Source: a virus
DNA: 37,908 nucleotides
Strand: one strand, 5' to 3'
Virus record (IMG/VR): IMGVR_UViG_3300046169_000093
Coordinates: 1 to 37,908 of that record
Position 1 is the first letter of the stretch; each line of letters begins with the position of its first letter. A program made the translations under genes and the position numbers. Of this stretch, positions 16,115 through 24,119 are shown one piece after another. The notes beneath the pieces are model-generated. The model did not search any database. It was not told where the DNA came from and saw only the letters and a list, made by a program, of their open reading frames with translations.

Positions 16115-16693
16115 TTATACTACATAATAATTTTCTTTTGAACCACAGTTACCCGTAGGACAAGTTATTTTATTTAATCTTTCTTTAGCATAATTATAAA
16201 TTTGCATACCTTGTGCTGATGATTGACAATATTCTACATTTGAAACTGCAGCATCAATCATAGTTTTTATATAATGCATTTCTGCTAATAGAGTTGCTTT
16301 ATCAGTATCTGGTTGGCAAGGTTTTACATCTAAATCACATAAAACCTCATAATACTGTGTAAGTAGTTTTGTTACTCTTAAGTGGTTATATTCTACATAA
16401 ACCTTTGAGTTTGGTGATACACTATATCTTATAATATAAATACCGTCTGGTATATTTTCTTGTTTAGTACCACAATTTTCTTTTTGTAAAGCTAAAGTGC
16501 ATGCTGTTAAACACATGTCAAAATCCTTATCTACATTTATAAGTACTGGTACAGTGTATCCCGGAAGAGTTATTAGTAATTCTTCACAGTCAACAGCTAA
16601 GTCTTTAGAATACTGACTTGTATCTTTTATACATAATAAATTACAATTTGATACTGTTGGTATTTCTAAGCTTAATATATGTCTATCTGCCAT
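16115..16693 (-). CDS. Cys-rich conserved virion-region protein (192 aa)
   Basis: A 192-residue protein with at least fourteen cysteines. Residues 1-110 are beta-rich ('LSLEIPTVSNCNLLCIKD', 'EELLITLPGYTVPVLINVD', 'DGIYIIRYSVSP'), and the C-terminal half is helical with 'AEMHYIKTMIDAAVSN'. I recognise the general type from flavobacterial phage structural regions but know no function. It is the first gene after a strong terminator and a candidate promoter, so it starts the fibre transcription unit (this gene, zinc ribbon, 179-residue adaptor, fibres). A role as tail or fibre attachment protein is plausible from order only. Confidence 0.6.
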   Translation of the reverse strand: MADRHILSLEIPTVSNCNLLCIKDTSQYSKDLAVDCEELLITLPGYTVPVLINVDKDFDMCLTACTLALQKENCGTKQENIPDGIYIIRYSVSPNSKVYVEYNHLRVTKLLTQYYEVLCDLDVKPCQPDTDKATLLAEMHYIKTMIDAAVSNVEYCQSSAQGMQIYNYAKERLNKITCPTGNCGSKENYYVV

Positions 16694-16716
16694 CTCAGTT
16701 TAATTTATAAATAGTA

Positions 16717-16747
16717 TATAAATAATATACAAAAAAAACTAGACAAT
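16717..16747 (-). promoter_or_regulatory. Candidate promoter for the Cys-rich/fibre unit
   Basis: On the minus strand ATTG (16747-16744), a 19-base spacer with eight T then GTATAT, and TATTTATA (16724-16717). The element resembles three others in the window. It lies between the terminator at 16755-16787 and the ATG at 16693. Confidence 0.45.
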
Positions 16748-16754
16748 ATGAAAT

Positions 16755-16787
16755 AAAAAAGGCAGGAGATTAACCCCTGCCCTTTTT
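16755..16787 (-). terminator. Strong terminator after the 494-residue structural gene
   Basis: GGCAGG (16761-16766) pairs with CCTGCC (16776-16781) around a nine-base loop. Flanking A and T runs extend the stem, and six T residues follow on the minus strand. It starts about 20 bases beyond the stop codon and is one of the most GC-rich hairpins in an AT-rich window. Confidence 0.88.
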
Positions 16788-16805
16788 AAATAAAGTTTGT
16801 AAGTA

Positions 16806-18290
16806 CTACCAAACTGCGTTATCTTCAATAGCAATTTTATTACCATTGTCACCAGCCCATGCTTGAAGACCTTCAAATAGATCATCAAGTTGACCTTGAG
16901 CAGCAGTATCAGAACATTTTACATAGATCTTATAAACATACTGATCATTATCAAAAACACCTGTTGGGTTGTTGAATCTAGGTACAGAATGTTGTACATA
17001 ATAAGCTCTATAAGTAGCTGATCTATCAACAGCAGCAAGAATTTCAGAAGACATTTCAATCTCTCTTATTCTTGAACTATCTTTAGCTCCTTGACTAAAA
17101 GGACTTTGGCGATATCTTTCAGAAATAATTAAATCTCTAATTACTTGCTCACCTTGAGTTTGTTGCATTGAACCTGGAGTGTTTGTTGCAACACCACAAT
17201 CATTACATGGGTTACCAGTTTCATCAAGTAAAGATACAATGATTTCAACAGGCTCTGCATTAAAATGATCTCTAGTATCAAATGAACAGTTACCAAATAC
17301 GGTATCAACATATGCTCCAACATAACTTACTTTAGCACTTACTTTAGAAGTACCGTTTGGATCAGTTGAGGGAGTATAGTTTCCAGAAGCAGCTTCACCC
17401 AATGTTTGTTCAATAGTATATACTTCTTGTACAACTTGAGTTCCAGTAGTTACTGAAATAATTACACCACCTTCAGAAACAGTGTCAACAAGAATTTCAG
17501 CATCTCCGTTACCTGCATCTACAGTAAGAACATCTCCTGCAGTATAACCAGATCCAGCAGCAGATACAGAATAAGTACCAATTGCATCACTAGCTCCTAA
17601 TGTAAGAACGTTAACTGCAAATCCACTACCAGAACCTCCAGTAGTTGCAACAGCATCAGCTACAGCATAACCTGTACCTGCAGCAGAAAGAGTTGAAGTT
17701 TTAACAGCATCAAGATCAGCTTCTGCAACAAAAGGTTTAATTAGCGGATTAGCTAATACCATTTTAGACATTGTAGCAGCAACTACAGCAGGGTCAATAA
17801 ATTCTTGACCTTCAATGCAGCATACATTTGCTGAATCTCCAATAGAATAAGCATTGTGATTTAAGAATCTAAGTGCAGGTGAACCTTTCACATCAATTCT
17901 CATAAATTGTGTTTTTCCGCAAGGTGCACAATCAGATGCTAGCGAAAGACTAGCTGTTGATTGACTTGCAGTAAGACAGTTTGTTTTCCATAGTCTTGTA
18001 ATATATCTAGGGTTAAGACCTTTAGATTTTACAGATTCTTTGTAACCACCGTGTCCAGGATTGTTTCCAATAGTGTCTTTAGAATAGAAAGAACCTTGAA
18101 CTAGGTAAGCAAGCTCTCCAGTTGTAAGTGCAGGTACACCTGCTCCACCTGGAAGGGCTACTGATTCCCAATCTGCTCCATCAACTAAAGCCAACTGACC
18201 AGCAGTTAGTGCACTTGTAGCAGTACCAGCATTTAATAATGTGCTGTCTGCAATAAACGTTTTTTCAAACGCGTGATTAAAATAAGCCAT
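16806..18290 (-). CDS. Abundant-type virion structural protein (494 aa)
   Basis: A 494-residue protein without a catalytic motif. Residues about 205-265 form an inserted Gly/Ala-rich double repeat: 'AAGTGYAVADAVATTGG' and 'AAGSGYTAGDVLTVDAG'. This small beta module is common in phage structural proteins. Both flanks look like one ordered domain, the C-terminal part including 'ERYRQSPFSQGAKDSSRIREIEM'. The gene stands alone between a candidate promoter and a strong terminator, a layout otherwise seen for the capsid gene, which suggests a high-copy virion component. Candidates are a head decoration or fibre protein, or a major tail protein if the particle has a long tail. Sequence alone does not separate these. 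Confidence 0.65.
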   Translation of the reverse strand: MAYFNHAFEKTFIADSTLLNAGTATSALTAGQLALVDGADWESVALPGGAGVPALTTGELAYLVQGSFYSKDTIGNNPGHGGYKESVKSKGLNPRYITRLWKTNCLTASQSTASLSLASDCAPCGKTQFMRIDVKGSPALRFLNHNAYSIGDSANVCCIEGQEFIDPAVVAATMSKMVLANPLIKPFVAEADLDAVKTSTLSAAGTGYAVADAVATTGGSGSGFAVNVLTLGASDAIGTYSVSAAGSGYTAGDVLTVDAGNGDAEILVDTVSEGGVIISVTTGTQVVQEVYTIEQTLGEAASGNYTPSTDPNGTSKVSAKVSYVGAYVDTVFGNCSFDTRDHFNAEPVEIIVSLLDETGNPCNDCGVATNTPGSMQQTQGEQVIRDLIISERYRQSPFSQGAKDSSRIREIEMSSEILAAVDRSATYRAYYVQHSVPRFNNPTGVFDNDQYVYKIYVKCSDTAAQGQLDDLFEGLQAWAGDNGNKIAIEDNAVW

Positions 18291-18365
18291 AATAAATAAA
18301 ATTTATGCAAGGACCATTACCCCTGCTAGTTAATAAATAATTTGATTTGAAACAGTTTACTCTGG

Positions 18366-18382
18366 TGTAACAACGTGTTACA
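18366..18382. promoter_or_regulatory. Operator-like palindrome overlapping the promoter of the 494-residue gene
   Basis: TGTAAC (18366-18371), five bases, GTTACA (18377-18382) form a perfect 6-5-6 inverted repeat. It overlaps the last bases of the candidate downstream promoter element at 18381-18388, the position expected of a repressor or activator site. It is too short to act as a terminator. Confidence 0.4.
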
Positions 18383-18416
18383 ATAATAATATACAATTTT
18401 TATCTGTAAAAACAAA
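18379..18416 (-). promoter_or_regulatory. Candidate promoter for the 494-residue structural gene
   Basis: TATTATTG (18388-18381 on the minus strand) with TTTG at 18416-18413, spacer 24, longer than usual. The 18 bases at 18379-18396 are identical to those at 9381-9398. About 90 bases of untranslated leader would follow before the ATG at 18290. Confidence 0.5.
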
Positions 18417-18896
18417 TTAACTCAAAAATAATAACTTGTATTTTGCAGAGTTTATTGCATCTTTTACTAGATCTAAATTATTAACAACTTCTGAGTGTGG
18501 CATCACAGCCTGCAACTCATCTACTTGCATTTTCATTTGCCTCATATATTCTATCGCATCATCAACAGAGCTTAGTATTGCTGGACCCTCTGATTCATAA
18601 GCTAATATTACTTCACAAGCTCCTTGATAACCTTCTGAAATATCATCTGCTAAATCTGGTAAAGCATCGTAAATCTCATTTAATGCTTTATGCTGTGCAT
18701 AAGAACCTTCACCTCTAACCTGAAGATGTAGTTTATGAAAACTAGTTGATGCATTCATTAATTCTTGAACAAGTGATGCAGTCATAGCATCCACCTTTTG
18801 CATTTCAGGAGATCTAGTTTGAGTGCTTTCTAATGTTGCTTTTCTTTTAAGCTTTGCATCAGTAGACTTTTTCTTTAAAGTTCTAGAATAATCCAT
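18417..18896 (-). CDS. Helical protein of the head/neck block (159 aa)
   Basis: An almost wholly helical 159-residue protein with a basic start (SRTLKKKSTDAKLKRKATLE). The central heptad-like segments (MTASLVQELMNASTSFHKLHLQ, then IYDALPDLADDISEGYQG) resemble the four-helix ferritin/Dps fold: 'STSFHKLHLQVRGEGSYAQHKALNEIYDALPDLADDISEGYQGA' has the H...E...D spacing of such bundles but lacks a clearly complete metal site. I mention that as a possibility only. It follows the 233-residue protein by two bases and is the last gene before the promoter of the 494-residue gene. Function unknown. Confidence 0.6.
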   Translation of the reverse strand: MDYSRTLKKKSTDAKLKRKATLESTQTRSPEMQKVDAMTASLVQELMNASTSFHKLHLQVRGEGSYAQHKALNEIYDALPDLADDISEGYQGACEVILAYESEGPAILSSVDDAIEYMRQMKMQVDELQAVMPHSEVVNNLDLVKDAINSAKYKLLFLS

Positions 18897-18898
18897 AA

Positions 18899-19600
18899 TT
18901 AATTATTTCTTTCTGCTGATTGCATTCCTCTTTGTTGTTGATATAAATTTTCTATGTCTCCAGCAATTAAAGCTGCTGTATCATCTAAAATAACCTCAAC
19001 TAAATCATCTTTGAATTCACAATCAACATCAACTGTACTAATATTACCCGTATATGGATCTACACAATCTGTAATTTGTATATATACAGGCTTTCTATAA
19101 TAAGTTAAAACTGGAGTTACTATATCAAAATCTTTTCTATAAATTCTTATAGTATTATTTATCATAGTACAAAATGTTTCACCCCATTCAAAACTTGGAT
19201 TTTTTAATGGATCACGCATTATTAATTCTACATTAGCTTCTTCAGCTAAATAAACCGTCATTGATCTTGGATTGCAACAATCATCTTTTGCTTTTGTAGT
19301 AACTTTTTTAAATTCAAGATATTCTTCTTCAGGAAAATTATTTGTCTCAAAATAATTATCTGTAATAGTTCCTGTTAATGAATGTTCAATAAGTAAAGGT
19401 TGGAGATCATCTATTCTTTTTTTAGATAGTTCATCTCCCTCCTTATACATATTTCCACCATGCAAATTTCTTCTGCACCACTCTAATTGAGCTTTATTAA
19501 AAGCCTCAACAAATTGCCAACATTCAATATTATCATAATCTTGACTATCAAGTTTATTTAGCCTTTGTTTAAGCTTAAGTAAGAGTGTACTATTTTCCAT
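18899..19600 (-). CDS. Conserved head/neck-block protein (233 aa)
   Basis: A 233-residue acidic protein. It starts with a helical segment ('LLLKLKQRLNKLDSQDYDNI ... FNKAQLEWCRRNLHGG') and has a beta-rich middle ('MTVYLAEEANVELIMRD', 'FEWGETFCTMINNTIRIY') and a conserved-looking 'CEFKDDLVEVILDDTAALIAGDIE' helix near the end. This architecture resembles head-to-tail connector (gp6/gp15-like adaptor) proteins, where an N-terminal helical bundle is followed by a beta insertion, but I cannot confirm it. The order capsid, small protein, 339-residue protein, this protein supports a connector or completion role. It is separated by 12 bases from its upstream neighbour. Confidence 0.6.
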   Translation of the reverse strand: MENSTLLLKLKQRLNKLDSQDYDNIECWQFVEAFNKAQLEWCRRNLHGGNMYKEGDELSKKRIDDLQPLLIEHSLTGTITDNYFETNNFPEEEYLEFKKVTTKAKDDCCNPRSMTVYLAEEANVELIMRDPLKNPSFEWGETFCTMINNTIRIYRKDFDIVTPVLTYYRKPVYIQITDCVDPYTGNISTVDVDCEFKDDLVEVILDDTAALIAGDIENLYQQQRGMQSAERNN

Positions 19601-19612
19601 TATTAATTATAT

Positions 19613-20632
19613 TTATGAATTCCAATATGGTTCAACTTTATCCATCAAAGAAAGAAGCTGTTCTTCATTATCAGGTTTTTGTAAAAACTCTAATACTTCA
19701 GAAGGTCTTTTACCCATTCTTACACCACTGTCAATTGGTTCAATCCAACCACCAGCTTTTGTAGTAATAAATCTATAATAAAGACCATCTTTAATTAATG
19801 CTCTAATTTTTAATTCTTCCATTCCTAATTTTGAAACTTCTAAAAATTGAGAGGCTGCTCTTTTTTTGTTTGATTCAGCACCATGACCATTAATATATGT
19901 ATCCATATTTTCATACATAATATCATTAGGGGTATTCTTTGTATACTGTACACTATCTACATCAGCTACTTTAGCTACATACATTAATTTTGTAGTATTT
20001 TCATCAAACATCTTTTGCAATTCTACAAGAGCTTTATTTCTAATTTTAGTTAGTTCAGTTCTTGTTGTCAAACTTTCTTCTAGTGTATCCAAATAAAATT
20101 TTACACCTTTTGGGCTTGACTTTGCTTCTTTTAAAGATTTAGCTATTATAGAAAACCCTCCTGCTTTTATTGCATAAATTTTTATTTTGTCATAAGGATC
20201 TAATTCAGGATCTAAAAATACAGGATCATTACCACACTTAATTGAAATTTTATCCCAAAATTTAGAGTTGTCAGGACGCATAATTTGTAAGTCATTCCAA
20301 AATGTTGGGCTTTCTGGATCAACTACATTTGCTGCTAATTCTGCTTCTAGTTCTGCAACTACTTTTCTTATTTCTTTTATTTTAGCCTTTTTTTCTTTTG
20401 GAGCAAGCATTTTTACTTCTGGCGCAAATTCATTTAAACCAGTAACATATCTTTTAACTCCATTCATTTCAAGACATGCTAAAGACTCTTGATGAAACAC
20501 TCCGTCATGTAATGATAAACCATAGGTCTCTAACCCCATGTTTTCTTTATTTGGATTAAAGTATGGTCTTATAGCAATAGTGCTACTCTTTTTTGCTTGT
20601 TGATACTTTTCAACAATTGTGTAATCTTCCAT
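19613..20632 (-). CDS. Head-block protein of unknown function (339 aa)
   Basis: A 339-residue protein with a coiled-coil segment at about residues 75-100 (KEKKAKIKEIRKVVAELEAEL), a middle region rich in Asp/Pro turns ('NDPVFLDPELDPYDKIKIYAIKAGG') and a helical C-terminus ending 'LLSLMDKVEPYWNS'. No catalytic motif or signal is visible and I do not recognise the family. The leader AACCAAAAA before the ATG supports the start. It lies between the small 64-residue protein and the connector candidate. A virion or assembly role is inferred from order only. Confidence 0.6.
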   Translation of the reverse strand: MEDYTIVEKYQQAKKSSTIAIRPYFNPNKENMGLETYGLSLHDGVFHQESLACLEMNGVKRYVTGLNEFAPEVKMLAPKEKKAKIKEIRKVVAELEAELAANVVDPESPTFWNDLQIMRPDNSKFWDKISIKCGNDPVFLDPELDPYDKIKIYAIKAGGFSIIAKSLKEAKSSPKGVKFYLDTLEESLTTRTELTKIRNKALVELQKMFDENTTKLMYVAKVADVDSVQYTKNTPNDIMYENMDTYINGHGAESNKKRAASQFLEVSKLGMEELKIRALIKDGLYYRFITTKAGGWIEPIDSGVRMGKRPSEVLEFLQKPDNEEQLLSLMDKVEPYWNS

Positions 20633-20716
20633 TTTTTGGTTTTTAAAAATTAATAATTATTACTCTAGTCAAATAATGCACCGTAATGCACAATCTATTA
20701 TTACTAATATTTCTAA

Positions 20717-20736
20717 AGCAAGTTTTTACACTTGCT
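20717..20736 (-). terminator. Weak hairpin after the 64-residue gene
   Basis: AGCAAGT (20717-20723) and ACTTGCT (20730-20736) form a perfect 7-bp stem with a six-base loop. On the minus strand only a short T-rich stretch follows, so it may be a weak terminator or an RNA-processing site. It sits in the 122-base gap between the 64- and 339-residue genes. Confidence 0.5.
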
Positions 20737-20754
20737 AAAGTTTTTGACTATGTA

Positions 20755-20949
20755 TTAAACTACTACCATCAAAACACCCGCATTGTGATATATATCACCT
20801 TTAGCAAGTCCTGCAGCTTTAGCCGCAGCATCATCAGCATGATCTCTAGGGAGAACAAGCAATCCAAATGCTTTTGAAGAAAGTATTTTATCTACACTTG
20901 AGTTTGAAAACTCATATGTCTTGTTACCTTTTTTAATGTCTAGTGCCAT
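20755..20949 (-). CDS. Small conserved virion-block protein (64 aa)
   Basis: A 64-residue protein ending in a motif that I associate with short phage structural proteins: 'LPRDHADDAAAKAAGLAKGD', then Y-x-x-x-G-x-L and a run of hydrophobic residues. The same A-x-x-A-G-L-x-x-G-D-x-Y pattern occurs at the ends of many virion proteins. It lies directly after the capsid terminator, so it depends either on read-through of that terminator or on its own promoter. A capsid-associated role is plausible. Confidence 0.65.
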   Translation of the reverse strand: MALDIKKGNKTYEFSNSSVDKILSSKAFGLLVLPRDHADDAAAKAAGLAKGDIYHNAGVLMVVV

Positions 20950-20974
20950 GATAATCTATTTATAGGTTAAAAAT

Positions 20975-21007
20975 AAAAAGGGAGGAGGCATAAACCACCT
21001 CCCCTTT
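20975..21007 (-). terminator. Strong terminator after the capsid gene
   Basis: GGGAGG-A-GG (20980-20988) pairs with CC-A-CCTCCC (20995-21003) around a six-base loop. Five A residues on the plus strand give a T tract on the minus strand. It begins 12 bases beyond the capsid stop codon. Confidence 0.88.
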
Positions 21008-21018
21008 AATTATAGTTC

Positions 21019-22638
21019 TTAGAATGATCCTCCTGTTACAGGGTTTCTCATTACAATTTTTAGAACTTTGGTTGGATCTTTAACCCATATAGCTGGCATG
21101 GTCTGAGTCATATAAACTCTATATCCATTAAACTGACCAGTAGATGCAAACCCTTGAGTTCTTCCCATGTAGTCCATAGTACCATTTTGGTAGAACCACT
21201 TAAGTTGATTATCCCAAGAAAGTTTCAACAAGTGAATGTTGTCATTTCCTTCATCAGTTACATCAAAGATAATAAAGCTAAATGAACTTAGAGGTCTACC
21301 ATCAATTAATGGATTCTCAATGTCATTTGTATTTAAGTTATCAAATGCTGGATTCAATACAAACTTAACGTTAGCTAAGAAAGGAATAGTAAAGCTTGTG
21401 TAAGCAAAACCATAATCTAAATCCATACCAGAACCTTTAACAGCTCCTATATCAGATGCATTTTGAACTAAACCAGAACCATACACTTCATCAGCAATTG
21501 CTTTGTTGATTAGTTGCATACCACCAATACCTGTTTGTACAACAAGTGATCTTTGTGGGTCTGGCCCTTTAAACTCAACTTTACCTTGATAGAAGTTGTA
21601 AAGCTCAGACTTAAACATGTCAAGAGTAAATGAAGACTTGTTATATACTCTTTTGAAAGAGTTGTCTAACTGTGCCCATAAACCTACAGATAATCTAATA
21701 TCATCTGGTCCGTCTTGTTTAATTCTACCACCTTTACCCCACATTAGGTAAGTTTCAATATCCGTTGCAATTTTAGATAAGTGAGCTGCTTCCATATTTG
21801 TAATGAAAGTACGTGTAAGAGTTCCATTCTCAAATGCTTCTCTTGCACCCGCTTTACCCATAGTTGCTACTAAACCTTCAATACTTGGTACTGATGGATT
21901 GTTTGGATCATTATCAAAGTTTCTCCAGATTTCAGTAACAGGTACAGTACCATCAGCGTTTAATCCACCTTTGATCATTAAATCTGCTCTTGAAGAAATT
22001 GAATAGTGTACGTGTGCTTCTGCTCCTCCTACAAAGTTGTAGAATTCACGGAAACCAGAACCTGTTTCAATGTCAGAGAATCTTTCTCCATACTCACCTC
22101 TTGCAGAACCTTTTCTGAAGAATTTAGTACCTTTAGCTAAATACTTGTTATCCAAGATAGCCGCATTGTTGTTGTTAACTAATTGTACAGTGTATACAAA
22201 ACCGTCACCTGCTGGGATAATATCATCCGCAGTGATGTAAAGTTCTAATCCATTATACTTATCATAAGTAATAATGTCACCATGTCCAAAAGTTCTTTTG
22301 TTAATTTTGATCTTAAACGTTGTACCATCTACACCTTTGTTTGCGTTACCTGGTTCAATATCCGCTACTACGTAAGGAAGATCTTGTGCAATAGGAGTTT
22401 GCCACTTGTACTCACCTCTAGCGTTATCCACCATGATAGTATTCTTTCCACCAAAAGAAGCCATTTGATACAAAGGCATTTCTACCTTTTGGGTCATTGC
22501 CCAAAGATCAATTGGTCCCATATCCATAGGCTCGGAAGAACCAAGCATCTGGGTAAGGTGATACGAATCAACATGTGAACTTGCTTTATAGCTTGTATCA
22601 CGTAGGAAAATCCCATTATTTAAAACTGGAGTTGCCAT
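21019..22638 (-). CDS. Major capsid protein (HK97-fold, crAss-like type)
   Basis: A 539-residue protein placed directly after the portal and scaffold candidate, with its own terminator and no enzyme motif. These are the marks of a major capsid protein. The N-terminal arm (MATPVLNNGIFLRDTSYKAS) is followed by 'MPLYQMASFGGKNTIMVDNA', which resembles the start of the crAss-like capsid family as I recall it. The length also fits that family (about 490-540). Later segments include a 'DGRPLSSFSFIIFDV' strand and an ordered C-terminus 'IMRNPVTGGSF'. No delta-domain protease was seen next to it. The leader contains a repeated TTAATTGTTA (22651-22660 and 22670-22679). I am confident of the capsid role and less so of the exact family. 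Confidence 0.85.
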   Translation of the reverse strand: MATPVLNNGIFLRDTSYKASSHVDSYHLTQMLGSSEPMDMGPIDLWAMTQKVEMPLYQMASFGGKNTIMVDNARGEYKWQTPIAQDLPYVVADIEPGNANKGVDGTTFKIKINKRTFGHGDIITYDKYNGLELYITADDIIPAGDGFVYTVQLVNNNNAAILDNKYLAKGTKFFRKGSARGEYGERFSDIETGSGFREFYNFVGGAEAHVHYSISSRADLMIKGGLNADGTVPVTEIWRNFDNDPNNPSVPSIEGLVATMGKAGAREAFENGTLTRTFITNMEAAHLSKIATDIETYLMWGKGGRIKQDGPDDIRLSVGLWAQLDNSFKRVYNKSSFTLDMFKSELYNFYQGKVEFKGPDPQRSLVVQTGIGGMQLINKAIADEVYGSGLVQNASDIGAVKGSGMDLDYGFAYTSFTIPFLANVKFVLNPAFDNLNTNDIENPLIDGRPLSSFSFIIFDVTDEGNDNIHLLKLSWDNQLKWFYQNGTMDYMGRTQGFASTGQFNGYRVYMTQTMPAIWVKDPTKVLKIVMRNPVTGGSF

Positions 22639-22701
22639 AATTTGATTGTTTTAATTGTTAATATTAATGTTAATTGTTACTCTATTTATTTAATTACTTA
22701 A

Positions 22702-24000
22702 TTAAATTCGTTTAAATATGTTGTTAGCTCTTGGTATTTTTCTTTTAGCTGTTCTCTCTGCAACTGGTTCAGTATCTTTAACACCTAAAGATGAAGTTCC
22801 ACCAGCATTAGCTTGTTCAGTTTTAAGCTTTCTTACCGTTTGCTCTACAGATTTTTGAGCTCCTTGCTTCATGATTTTTGATTTATATCCGTCCGGGTCT
22901 TGCAATAACCATAAAGCTTCAGAAATCAAACTGTAGTTTGGTTCAACAAATTGATATTTTTCTAATAAGTGACCCAATAGATTTGTATTCTTCCCACTTA
23001 CAGATGGATATGCTGGTTGTACTAAACCATTATATAACATAGCTTGTGTTTTTTTATCTATTTTTAATTCACCCAATGAACCTTCTTTTAAGGTCTCATA
23101 TACATTTTTCATATATTGTTGAGATGCTTGTTCTTGCTGTTTTTTCTTAAGCTGTTGTTCTTCAAGCTTTCTTTGAACAATTTTTTCTTGCATCTTATCT
23201 AACTTAGGTTTAAACTTATTAGCTTGTTGTTCTAATTTTCCTAAGTCTTTCCATATCTCTATTTCCTCACCGATTTCTTCAGCAGTACCATATCCTGTTG
23301 CTGACAGATATTCAGTAATAATTCTTTCTTGGTCAGATTCATTTTTAACATCAAGACTCTTTTGTTCTTCAACTTGAGCTAATGTTGAAAATAAACCTTT
23401 CATATCTTGACCACCATCTGCAACATATCTTGCAGCAACTTGCAACTCTTTAGGTAAACTCTCAAAAAATTGTTTTGGAGTTTCTCTTCTAACTTGATTT
23501 GCTCTTTCCTCTAAATTAGCTTCAATTAACTCTTGCCAATCTTTTGCTGAATATTCTTCAAATGGTTTATCATCATCAAAAGGAACTATTTTATCATCTT
23601 TAATAAGTTTTTGAAATACATCACTTATTCCAGAAATCTTTTTTCTTCCTCTTGTTTCTTCTTTTTTATCTTCTCCTTCTTCATCATCTAATGAACCAAT
23701 AACATCATCAATGTTTACTTCTTCGTTTTTTTCAGATGCTTTTATTTCTTCTGGTTTTTCTTCTTCAGAAACTTCTTCCTTTTTTTCTTCTACTTTAGAA
23801 TTCAAATCATCTTTATCATCATTGTCAGGATCAGCAAATGACATATCTGCTTTTTCACCTGTACCAGAAAAAATATTTTTGTTTCCCTTTTCTTGGGGTA
23901 AAGTAACATCTCCGGCATTTGGTGCCGCATCAAAAATTTCATCTAAATTAATATCTAATGTTTCTACGTTACTATCCACAGTTTCAGTTTTTGTGCTCAT
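22702..24000 (-). CDS. Scaffold-type head assembly protein (432 aa)
   Basis: A 432-residue acidic and coiled-coil protein between portal and capsid, the usual place of a scaffold. Residues about 55-120 are very rich in Asp/Glu/Lys (DDKDDLNSKVEEKKEEVSEE and similar). Residues about 240-300 contain long Gln/Glu/Lys helices ('KLEQQANKFKPKLDKMQEKI', 'KKKQQEQASQQYMKN'). The C-terminus is basic (KRKIPRANNIFKRI), as expected for the capsid-binding end of many scaffolds. No protease motif is present, so processing would need another enzyme. The start is supported by AAAACCAACAAATATT immediately before the ATG. Confidence 0.75.
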   Translation of the reverse strand: MSTKTETVDSNVETLDINLDEIFDAAPNAGDVTLPQEKGNKNIFSGTGEKADMSFADPDNDDKDDLNSKVEEKKEEVSEEEKPEEIKASEKNEEVNIDDVIGSLDDEEGEDKKEETRGRKKISGISDVFQKLIKDDKIVPFDDDKPFEEYSAKDWQELIEANLEERANQVRRETPKQFFESLPKELQVAARYVADGGQDMKGLFSTLAQVEEQKSLDVKNESDQERIITEYLSATGYGTAEEIGEEIEIWKDLGKLEQQANKFKPKLDKMQEKIVQRKLEEQQLKKKQQEQASQQYMKNVYETLKEGSLGELKIDKKTQAMLYNGLVQPAYPSVSGKNTNLLGHLLEKYQFVEPNYSLISEALWLLQDPDGYKSKIMKQGAQKSVEQTVRKLKTEQANAGGTSSLGVKDTEPVAERTAKRKIPRANNIFKRI

Positions 24001-24047
24001 AATATTTGTTGGTTTTAATATTAATACTATCTATACATATATAATAT

Positions 24048-24072
24048 AAGAATAAACTTTAAGAATAAACTT
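24048..24072. repeat. Tandem 12-base repeat in the leader of the scaffold-type gene
   Basis: AAGAATAAACTT occurs twice (24048-24059 and 24061-24072), separated by one T, in the 119-base gap between scaffold and portal genes. It may be a binding site for a regulator or simply low-complexity DNA. No convincing terminator or promoter was seen in the rest of this gap. Confidence 0.5.
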
Positions 24073-24119
24073 ATAATATTTTAAAAAAAATAAAATTTTT
24101 AGCAGTATATAGCTAACAC

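Noticed and set aside
18417-18896. Ferritin/Dps protein
   Set aside because: Helical pattern is similar, but a full metal-binding site is not visible; kept as unknown.
23711-24049. Ser/Phe-rich 112-residue plus-strand frame opposite the scaffold gene
   Set aside because: It mirrors the Glu/Lys-rich stretch of the scaffold; no leader motif or independent support.
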